Shown here piece by piece: positions 1-7,785 of a DNA stretch of 24,208 nucleotides. The stretch is from NCBI GenBank assembly GCA_015680685.1, contig MNCI01005567.1, positions 36,443 through 60,650 on the forward strand, written 5' to 3'. A program made the translations under genes and the position numbers. The stretch's first letter is position 1, and each line of letters begins with the position of its first letter. The notes under the pieces were generated by a model. That model ran no database searches and had not been told where the DNA came from. It was given only the letters and a program-made list of their open reading frames with translations. The DNA is from Gnetum montanum (Eukaryota > Streptophyta > Gnetopsida > Gnetales > Gnetaceae).

Positions 1-299
1 TGAACCCCTTAAAGGAAGTCATTTGTATTTCACACACACGCAATCGTTACATTGCACACAACCGCACGCCGCAACAGCACACACACATACTCACATTAAC
101 TACTGAGTTATTTGGAGGTATCTGGGCCTTGGTGTAGCCAGAGACCAGCAGGCACCTAAATCCTATTCGAGGACACTCGTTGGCGGTCGCGTCCCAAACG
201 GTCGCCAACAGGAACACATTAATGCAAGATCATTGTTCATGGTATGGACTTGGTCTAAACTTGGACGGATATGTATGTTGATCATTTTAATCACACTTG
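1..299. other. Left-edge sequence, unclassified, CA-rich then locally GC-rich
   Basis: There is no open reading frame or family signature I recognise. Bases 30-105 are rich in CA/CAC runs. Bases 115-215 are more GC-rich than the surroundings and hold an inverted repeat, GTTGGCG at 179-185 and CGCCAAC at 203-209. It could be more of the adjoining Athila-like element, but I could not match it to the other two copies in the window. Confidence 0.4.
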
Positions 300-509
300 T
301 CAAAAGAACCTATTGTGAACATGGTCAAAGTACCTTACATCTCGATCTCTACAATCCTTTCTCATTCCATTATTCACCTCTTTACTGCATGTGATTATGA
401 GCCTTTTGGTTTTGTGTATTCTAGTGCAACATCCTAACCACAACAATTGTGTGTTGTTAGGAACAAAGGCTACATTTAACTTCTTGAGTGCCCACGGACA
501 TCTATAGAA

Positions 510-803
510 GTGGTTATGCAAGGACATTATGGCAAGAGCCTGCTTTGGGGAGGACCCACTTGCATAACTTTTGTTGATCATGGCTTTGAACTAACCTTCA
601 CATCTTCTGAAACATCAATGATGGTTTCTCTGAATTTATGCATGATTTTGGGACTACTTCTCACCTGTTTCATTAATTTTTCCTACTTTTCTATTTACAT
701 ATTCATTAATATTTCTTGGCCATCTTCTAAATTAGACCTTTGGTTTCAATTATTCAAAAACCTATGTGCTTCTGGAGTTACGCTTATTAGTCATGGGGGC
801 TAG
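510..803 (+). pseudogene. Short reading frame in the retroelement 3' region; possible env-like relic
   Basis: This 97-codon open frame lies between where integrase would end and the 3' LTR. It begins next to the block conserved in all three family copies, read here as SLLWGGPT. About 27 hydrophobic residues follow (residues 45-71), which could be a membrane segment. Known Athila elements carry an env-like frame at this place, so a relic of it is possible. Against this, the aligned frames in the other two copies stop soon after the conserved block (at 6120 or earlier, and with a stop inside the block near 21475). Conservation may therefore be at the nucleotide level only. Confidence 0.25.
787..799 (+). 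other. Internal polypurine-tract-like motif (element 3)
   Basis: TTAGTCATGGGGG lies about 735 bp before the 3' LTR. It matches the motif abutting the 3' LTRs and is conserved at the equivalent place in elements 1 (5949-5962, minus) and 2 (21276-21288, minus). Confidence 0.55.
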
Positions 804-1519
804 GGATGCCTACTTTAAAAATTTTTGGAAATTTTCCAACATCCTATTTGAGAACATCATGATAACTAATAGTAATTTATCAAAATAATGTGAACAGCTC
901 AATGATTTTAGTTACCTCATAACCTTGGGCATAGTATGCTATAATTACCTTGTGCTTAAATGAAAACTAAGGGATCTAAAAAGGGTTAATTATTAAGGAA
1001 AATTTATCAAAACTAATGTTGATCCTTTGGTGACTATAGGTGATGCTAGAAGAAACATCTAAGGAAGAAGGTCTTTTGCAAAGCACAAAAACAAAGCCAA
1101 GAGAGGGACAACGAAGGATATGACCATAGACAAATTATAGCACATAGAAGATAGTAACTCAAGCTTTGCATGTTTGCAAGATTCATGGGGTGATGAGAAG
1201 AAATTTCAGTCCACCCTTCAAGAATGTTCTACATAACTAGAGAAGCATCAACATAACAATCAAGGTTAAAATTCTGGCATTGCTAGTGACAACAAGAAGA
1301 ATCATCTTTAGGGAATTCTTGAAGACTTCTACAAATTTTGTAATCTTCAAAGTCTATCTAGTCTTTTGTCACTCTGTCATTTTGTATACATCCACTCGAA
1401 TAAAATTTTGTAATGCGACACTTAGAGTCAGTCAATAGTTATCATCAGTCAATAATCCCATACATTCCAAATATTTTATAAGGAACTTATTCCTCATTTT
1501 TTTGAACTTGAGAATGATT

Positions 1520-1533
1520 CAGTCATGGGGATA
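1520..1533 (+). other. 3' polypurine tract of element 3
   Basis: CAGTCATGGGGATA directly abuts the LTR start TGATG at 1534. In element 1 the same layout (AGTCATGGGGGCA then TGATG) precedes the 3' LTR. This tract primes plus-strand DNA synthesis in LTR retroelements. Confidence 0.7.
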
Positions 1534-2425
1534 TGATGAATCACTATTTTTCCTTTGCTCAAACATTGGGTACATGATGTTGGAAATGTGATGTTGGAGC
1601 TACAATGTCAAGTATGTGATGTTGGGGTATGAATGTGACATAAGGTATCCAACATTGAGGGGTATATGCTAGCCTATAAAAATAGTGCCCAGGCTTATGA
1701 TTTCTAGTCAATTTTTTATGACTTATTCATAGTTTTTTCAATAGAGTAGCTAAATTCTTACACTTTTATTTCATAATCTTAGAGAACAATCAATGAGTGT
1801 CCATAGAGTGGATTTGAGTTAGTTGTACGAAGTCTTATTCAATTGGCAATGTACCTAGACATATTCCATGAGTGATAGTAAGATCGAGATTGATTCTTAT
1901 TCATTATAGCACTTTGACTTAGATTAGATTTACTTTGCATGTAATTTACTTTTCATGTATTTAGTTAATGCTTACATTTTCACACATGTTAATTAATTAA
2001 GCACATAAGTATGATTGCTTTAGGCATGTGTATGACTCTTGGTAATCTTAGCAATGCTTAACATTTGGTAACCTAGCAGTGTTATATGTGTTCAGGATGT
2101 GCATGAGAAGTGGCATTAGATATTTATGTTAGGGTAGTTGATTATTAATTAGCAATCATATTAGTTTAATTGATTATAAATTGAGTTTCAACTTATTGTT
2201 AATCATAGAATAATAAAATATAAAAAAATAAAAATCATATGTCTCACTTGGGACTAAATCATACATGACAAAGCTACCACTAGTCCAAGTGGGAAGATAG
2301 CAAAATGCGATCAAAGCATAGCGATCTAGATGCCACAACTAGTCCCATCCATGGAATTTGACCAGATCATGCATGAACGCTTGTGATTTGTATGGTTAAG
2401 TGTAGGGGTACCTCGCCGCTCATAA
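1534..2425 (+). repeat. 3' LTR of element 3 (LTR-E)
   Basis: It begins TGATG after the polypurine tract. A U3 with loose repeats of a TGTGATGTTGG-like unit (about 1570-1640) and a TATA box (CCTATAAAAATA from 1673) follow. Its last 200 bp align with the solo LTR end at 18080-18278, including the GAGTGTAGGGGTACCTC-type terminus. The final bases read CATAA rather than CATCA, so the 3' terminus has one substitution. The AATAAA seen in the other LTRs is not preserved here (AGTAAG near 1880). Confidence 0.75.
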
Positions 2426-2447
2426 TGTTGTATTAGTTTGATTCCTT

Positions 2448-2660
2448 ATATGATTATCAAGGAATCCTAGCAACTCTTCTGGTCCTTGAACTAACCAGTG
2501 ATACATGTGTTATGTACTTATGTTATGCTCATAGATTCTTGAGGACATTAAGGCATAGTCTGCCCTAAGTCTCCTTTAGAATACTTAGTAACTTTGGAGC
2601 TCATGGGTAGTGCTAAGTAGCACTTCTCTAGAGTAATTCCACTACACTACCCCTCATTAA
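2448..2660 (+). repeat. Dispersed repeat, copy 1 (family unknown)
   Basis: It aligns over roughly 200 bp with 17055-17240 in the same orientation. Shared blocks include GGTTATCAAGG-type sequence, ACATGT...TACTTATG, GAATACTTAG(T/C)AACTTT and a final CACTTCTCTA/CGCTTCTCTA block. No coding potential or terminal structure was seen in either copy, so the element type is unknown. Confidence 0.6.
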
Positions 2661-3165
2661 GCCAATACCTCTGAACCCACATTGTGTTAGCTATATATAT
2701 TATGATGTACTTAAAGCTATTCTTTCAAGTTCCAACACCTCTCCTTTATGCCTTCCCCCCTCTCCTCCTACATTATGACTTATGAAAGTTGTGGTAACCT
2801 TTGAATATTCATATATCATCTACAAATTGTTAACATATGACATTTGTTCACAACTAGGTTATGGGTTTTAGACGGGAAAGCCTAGATAGATAACCAAACT
2901 AGATTTATACCATACTGAATAAATCACACATGGTAATACTATAATAATTTAAAGTTTTCTCAACATAAGATTTTATTTTAAAATATTTTCATCCTACTAA
3001 CTCTAAGCATTTCTAATTACTTTTGAACATCAATCATAACAAACTTCTAGGAGTGCATTTTAAAGTAAATAAATCTCAATGCAATCTTGGAAATTGTAGC
3101 CACTAATAATATAAATTGTACCTTAACATCAAGGGTGTAGCACAAAGATCAAGACTCATATTTCA

Positions 3166-3195
3166 GGTGGGAGATTGTTAGTTTAATTCTTGTTC
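3166..3195 (+). mobile_element. Possible Ty1/copia polypurine tract and LTR start
   Basis: CAGGTGGGAGAT followed by TGTTAG at 3176-3181 resembles the usual junction between internal region and 3' LTR of Ty1/copia elements (AAGTGGGAGATTGTTGG type). I could not find a matching LTR end or any copia coding sequence nearby, so at most this is a small fragment. Confidence 0.3.
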
Positions 3196-3754
3196 CTACT
3201 TACAGGTATGACAATACTAGAGTAGCCTTATAGTGGGACACTCTTTTTAGTGGATGACATTTACCATATTGTGAAGATGAGGTTTTGCTACTAAATTATT
3301 TAGGTTATTAATGCAATTGTTGCTCCAATTTCTTAGAGATACTTTACCAACCTTGAACTTAAGGCCTAGTTTAGTTTTTAGATACACTTTTATTTTGATG
3401 GTTGCTCCACTTATGTTAATGAGGTAGCCATGTTTCTTATTTTTTACATGGAACCTTCTTACCTTAGGAGAGTCAGGCTGTGATAAGGTCACAAGCATAG
3501 GCACAAATAGGATGCCCACTATAGAGGGTTTGAGAATGAACCTATTGGAATGGAATCTCTATCAAGGCTACCTCTTGCAATGAGGAATCATATTTGTTGA
3601 TGCTTGATTGACATCAACAAAAGAGGGTTTTTTTGCAAAAGAAAAAAAAAACAACAACAAAAACAACAAAATAATTAGTCTTAATCTTTAAATAAAAATT
3701 CATAGAAGTATTACAAGTAAATATATAGCTACATTTTCATTGAAAAATAACAAT

Positions 3755-3880
3755 GAGGTGTTAGCTTAGTGGTGAGAATTTTAGCTTGGTAACATTAAGT
3801 TACAAATTTAATTCTGCTAGGTAACATTGAATTATACATTTAATATTAAATTGAGGAATATAATTCTAAAATTAGTTCAA
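3755..3880 (+). repeat. tRNA-derived SINE, copy 1
   Basis: A box TAGCTTAGTGG is at 3762-3772. A decayed B box (AATTTAATT) lies exactly 43 bp downstream at 3805-3813 and differs from the copy at 16501 (GGTTCAATT) only by transitions. The preceding GAGGTGTTAGC is shared with the 16501 copy. The 3' end is approximate. Confidence 0.6.
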
Positions 3881-4349
3881 TAAATCCAAAATTTCAATTT
3901 CAATTTTAGTATAAACTTAGAATGATATCTCCTTCTCAAGAAGGATACTATTATATTTGTCACAAATGACAAAATCGAAGAATTTACAGCTTCCTAATAA
4001 AGGGAAAATGACAATAAAGAAAGTCCCTTTGCAAATGTAACATCATCCTTCCATTTTTTGGAATAGAGTCTTTCCTGCTTGAATGTGATGACTTTGGGAT
4101 AAACATTCCATGCTTCATTCCAAACATTGCTAAGTGCACACATAAGTGCAAAAAATAAGTGTATCATTCTTTACACATAATAGCCTTTTGGATGCTCTTG
4201 CTAGACACTAATGAGCAATTCCACAATACATTCTACTGCATCTACATGAACTAATACATAACCCTTCTCCTACCAATGGGAACATGAATTATGGATGTAA
4301 ATTTTGGGGTAGGGTGGTGGTGGTTGGAAACCTAGCAATAATTGTAATA

Positions 4350-4466
4350 GAGGTACACCCTAAGATATATATTCTAATTGGAACTTTATAAATTAGCATT
4401 ACCCACTATAATTGAACCCATGACTTGGAGCTTTCAAATTAAAAGTCTTACCACTAGACTAATAAT
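4350..4466 (-). repeat. tRNA-derived SINE, copy 2
   Basis: Read on the minus strand it has A box TAGTCTAGTGG (4461 to 4451) and B box GGTTCAATT (4418 to 4410), 43 bp apart as in the other two copies. The sequence after the B box (TAGTGGGTAATGCTAA..., ending near ATATCTTAGGG) aligns with 16561-16620. Confidence 0.65.
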
Positions 4467-5058
4467 TTATTATTATTAGTATAGATCAAGGGCCACCTAG
4501 CAAAGAAGCAACTCACTACATGCATTGATGAGTGGCGAGATACCCCTACACTCAACCATATGAATACAAGCATAACACGCGTGATTCGGTCAAACTCCAC
4601 AGACTAAGTGCCTACATGCCTCATGGAACACTTAAGGTTAATTATTCTTTGTCTTCCCAAACCTACTTGTACGGTGTATGGTTAAGTAAGTCCGAGGTAT
4701 ATGATTTTTATGTCTTTTTCGATTTTATCTCCTATGCTAGTGAGGTGAAGGGTTGAAGAGACTAATTACTAACTCTAACTAATGAACTAATTCTAAATTA
4801 ACCTAGCGTCAGCATCCGTTCCCACTTATCGTACATACCCTAAACTAATGCAACTGTGGTTACGAAACGCTAGTCGTTGCTGGGACACCACGTGTAACGC
4901 ATGTGCTCAAAGTGGTCATACTGAGACACTTAACTAGGAGAGAAGGGTTGAGAAAGATTTAATTCCTAATAAAGCATGTAAATGAAGAATAATAAATAAC
5001 AATAAATAAAATCCTAATTAGCCTATTCCATGCACTGCAAGGTTTATCCAAGAAGCTC

Positions 5059-5115
5059 ATCTTTATTGTTGTGCACAAACCTGTGTTCAGGTATAATGTT
5101 TGCTCGAATAAAGAT
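5059..5115 (-). promoter_or_regulatory. LTR polyadenylation signal within an inverted repeat (LTR-A)
   Basis: Arms ATCTTTATT (5059-5067) and AATAAAGAT (5107-5115) are perfect 9-bp complements. On the minus-strand transcript the downstream arm carries the AATAAA. The 39-nt loop holds a second small inverted repeat, ACCTG-AACA-CAGGT. The same arrangement recurs in LTR-B, LTR-C and LTR-D. Confidence 0.6.
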
Positions 5116-5234
5116 CCATTCACTTTAGGACTCCTACTGCGGGCACATGGAAAATATTCTATCTCTGGAGTGATCAATCTGCCAGAGTTTCACTACGGTC
5201 TAGCCTAGGATGATAAACAAGGAAGAGCCGCCTC

Positions 5235-5244
5235 TTATTTATAG
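5235..5244 (-). promoter_or_regulatory. LTR TATA box (LTR-A)
   Basis: CTATAAATAA on the minus strand, directly downstream of the U3 palindrome array and about 170 bp before the AATAAA. The equivalent box is at 11742-11733 in LTR-B, 20372-20363 in LTR-C, 17581-17590 (plus) in LTR-D and 1673-1684 (plus) in LTR-E. Confidence 0.7.
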
Positions 5245-5261
5245 ATATGATGGCACACCGC

Positions 5262-5369
5262 AATATCACGTATGTGATATCGCAAGGGACAATGCGATAT
5301 CGCGGCCCATGCGATATCACGTATGTGATATCGCAGGGGACGACGCGATATCGCGGCCCATGTGATATC
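5262..5369 (-). repeat. U3 tandem array of GATATC palindromes (LTR-A)
   Basis: Six perfect GATATC sites start at 5276, 5296, 5313, 5327, 5347 and 5364, with a one-base variant at 5262. Spacings run 14-20-17-14-20-17, a 51-bp higher-order unit present about twice. Several sites extend to the 8-bp palindrome CGATATCG. The array ends about 20 bp from the TATA box. Confidence 0.85.
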
Positions 5370-5382
5370 GCGTCCCATCATG

Positions 5383-5395
5383 CCCCCATGACTAA
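5383..5395 (-). other. 3' polypurine tract of element 1
   Basis: On the minus strand TTAGTCATGGGGG, followed by CA and then the LTR start TGATG at 5380. It matches the tract of element 3 at 1520-1533. Confidence 0.75.
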
Positions 5396-5948
5396 ATGAA
5401 AACTCATCCTCAAGTTCCTTACAATAATATTGGGAAGGTATGGGATTGTTGACTAAATGGAACTAATGGGATGACATGTGAATGGATCATCATTACAAGA
5501 ATTGACAAAAATGGTATTCATGATAATAAGAGTGAACACCTTATTACATTGACATTAGGCCTCATTTGGCAGCTGAGAAAGAGAGAGAGAAAGAAGTGTT
5601 ACTACTGCCAATGCTAAGATTGTGCCTTTCGTTGTCCATCCGTAAGGACACCATCGGTCTTGCTCCTTGCATAGCTGCTTCAATGCTAGTCCATTCCAAG
5701 TGTTCCTTCTAGATCCCTTCCGTTATTGCATGATTGCCATATGCACACACAACACAATCTTATATTAGCAAGGGTAAATGAATTTCAATGGAGTTGATAC
5801 CTTACTTCGGTGAAAGGTCTATTGGCTAGGTTGTGGTATGGCTGATACGGATATGGAGATATAATATTGATGATTACCGAAGGTGTAGGGGTTAGGAAAA
5901 AATTAAAAAAATAGGGGCTAGGAGAGAATCGAAAAAATCGGGCCCCAT

Positions 5949-5962
5949 ACCCCCATGACTAA
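5949..5962 (-). other. Internal polypurine-tract-like motif, element 1
   Basis: Minus strand TTAGTCATGGGGGT, about 570 bp inside the 3' LTR. The flanking GGTTCAC before it is shared with element 2 at 21276-21288. Variants of the core CAGTCATGGGGG also occur at 7539-7550 and 8836-8847. Confidence 0.55.
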
Positions 5963-7195
5963 TCGTGAACCTCCGGTAGCATTAAAATGGAGAAAGAAAA
6001 AGGAACAAGAAAGATGAAGAAAAAGGGGCAACTATAGCATTGATGAAATGGATGTCAAGATGGAAATGAACAAAATAAAATTAATTTCAAAAATGTTAGG
6101 GAAAAGAAGTTAATAGGTGCACCAAGTAGAAATGTTAGTGGGTCCTCCCCAAAGTAGGCTCATGTCCTTAATGCCCTAACAAACCCACATTCAAAGAGTT
6201 TGTAGGCTCTGGGAATGTCATTTGGAACAAGAGTTAAAGTCATAACCACAAGAATTTACCGAAAAGAAAACAATGCGTCAACTAAAATATACACTAATGA
6301 TACAACAGCCAATGAGGTGAACAATGGAGAGAAGGATGGAGAGAAGAGAATGGAATGGAATCCTAAGAACAAGGTGGTGTACAGCCCCTTGTGTAGTTCA
6401 TGATTAATGTGACTTGGTAGATCTCATTCCAACTTCAACCTCAAAAAATCCCCTTCTAGTGACTTCGCATTAATGCATCTGGCTAATCCATCCTCTTGAA
6501 GTAACAAGAATGCATCTCCAAAGAGCCACCACCATTTCGATGAAACAAAGGAGGAGAGAATGGGAAGAGAGAAGGGCCTTAGTTAGAGGGAACATTTTTA
6601 TTTTGAGTTCCATAACCAGTGCTTGTAGCCCAAATAATTATTTCGTCTAAGGGGTGTGCTTTGAATTCTCATTTTTTTTCTTTTTTTTCCTTTTTGTGTT
6701 TTATATATTTATGCGTGAGAACCACACCATGCAAAGACTTTGTTATTTTTATTACTCAGCTTCCCGATAATTAGGTAACATCGAAGTGGTAAGAAAACTA
6801 AAAAAGAAAACATCCAAGCACCCAAGAGGATGGCCAACACAAAAGCATCAAGTTCCCTTGCAGTCACACCCTTTTTAATCCTTGAGTCCTTACTTTGAGA
6901 AATGCCCAGTCACCGATTCGTTAGAGTTCTTATTTAGAAGGGACTGTACATTTCCAAGCCAAGAGAGACCATAGAAACTGGTGGATGAATGGATGAAGTG
7001 AACTCATTGCCTGCCATATTAAAAAAAACATACCTTAGTATCAACATCATGACTTAAAGGTAAAAATCAAACATTAGCAATCAATAAAAACACAGTTCAT
7101 ACCATCATGAAGAACACTTATTGGGTGACAAACTTATAGGGTGGATCACACACACACACACACAAAATGGAAAAGTATAATGATGTTATAAAATA

Positions 7196-7493
7196 AAAAT
7201 AAGAAGAGTTAAAGAAATTTGTAAAAAAAAAAACAAGAAAAGTTAAAGAAATGTGTAAAACAAAAACAAGAAAAGTTAAAGAAATTTGTCAAAAAAAAAT
7301 GTGTAAGACAAAAACGTATAGAACAAAAATGTGTAAAAAAAACGTGTAAAACAAAAATGTGGAAAACAAAAATATGTAAAACAAAAATGTGGAAAACAAA
7401 AACACGTAAAACAAAAATGTGGAAAACAAAAACATGTAAAACAAAAATGTGTAAAACAAAAGCATGTAAAATAAAAGTGTGTAAAACAAAAAC
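7196..7493 (-). repeat. A-rich minisatellite in element 1
   Basis: About 300 bp of imperfect repeats of ATGTGTAAAACAAAA/ATGTGGAAAACAAAA-type units, roughly 15-18 bp each. Only two or three such units exist at the corresponding place in element 2 (22550-22585), so the array expanded in this copy. The long Phe/Cys/His-rich open frames here are products of the repeat, not genes. Confidence 0.8.
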
Positions 7494-7785
7494 TAAAGAG
7501 AACTGATGGCCCCAAATGATTAGCATAGGTGGCCATATCCCCCATGACTGAATTGTAAGGGAGAGATTGGAAATAATGAGCATTTTTTTGAATTTTGTAG
7601 AAGTGCCTAACTTCTCCCAATTGATGTTCGTAGATTAAGGGGTGAAAGTTGGCGATGCTCATATTCCAAGGTATCTATGCCTTCATTGTTGGCATGGGTT
7701 ATTTTCCCAGTTCATTCCATGCATGTTTTTTGGTTGCTCTTTTGACTAGCTATCAACCACGGGGTGTTTACTACTTGTGTGGTTG

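Larger units (their letters stand above)
300..2425 (+). mobile_element. Athila-like LTR retrotransposon, 3' portion only (element 3)
   Basis: This is the 3' end of a plus-strand Ty3/gypsy element of the family seen in full at 4526-11824. The internal part (about 300-1533) shares landmarks with the other two copies. One is a block at 536-557 containing CTTTGGGGAGGACCCACT, which matches the reverse complement of 6139-6160 and of the region near 21467. Another is a polypurine-like motif at 787-799. It ends in an LTR at 1534-2425. There is no gag or pol coding. The left border is set by where I can still see homology (a CATTCC...TTCACCTC block near 360-385) and is uncertain; the element may run off the window. 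Confidence 0.7.
2426..4520. other. Gene-free spacer between two LTR elements
   Basis: AT-rich sequence without a credible gene. It holds a copy of an unclassified dispersed repeat (2448-2660), a possible Ty1/copia junction (3166-3195), an A/CAA-rich low-complexity tract (3625-3675), and two SINE copies (3755-3880 plus, 4350-4466 minus), listed separately. The 90-codon frame at 3247-3519 minus has no recognisable motif and I do not call it a gene. Confidence 0.6.
4526..5380 (-). repeat. 3' LTR of element 1 (LTR-A)
   Basis: 855 bp, about nine-tenths identical by eye to LTR-B at 11016-11824, differing mainly by transitions. On the minus strand it starts TGATGGGAC (5380) and ends CACTCATCA (4526). 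The TATA box is at 5244-5235 (CTATAAATAA) and the AATAAA at 5067-5062. It is longer than LTR-B mainly because it carries one more 51-bp unit of the U3 palindrome array (5262-5369). Confidence 0.9.
5381..7590 (-). other. Long non-coding 3' region of element 1
   Basis: The 2.2 kb between the protease relic and the 3' LTR has no convincing coding frame. It aligns in blocks with 20654-22690 of element 2: the AACTCATCCTC block after the LTR, a GA-rich tract (5574-5596 vs 20858-20882), the AGTGGGTCCTCCC block (6137-6150) and the region ending CCCCATGACTGA near 7550. A polypurine tract abuts the LTR at 5381-5395. A CA repeat lies at 7147-7164. Athila-type elements typically have such a region, in intact members often with an env-like frame. 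Confidence 0.75.

Noticed and set aside
4959-5177. Near-identical 72-residue frames in both LTRs (also 11457-11675)
   Set aside because: They match because the LTRs are duplicates; they span the polyadenylation signal and have no protein features.
5255-5380. CRISPR-like array appearance of the GATATC repeats
   Set aside because: Units are palindromic, spacers are repeated and not unique, and the array lies in U3 of a plant LTR.
7209-7662. Three overlapping minus-strand frames rich in Phe, Cys, His and Thr
   Set aside because: They are translations of the A-rich minisatellite in all three phases; length comes from the repeat having no stops.
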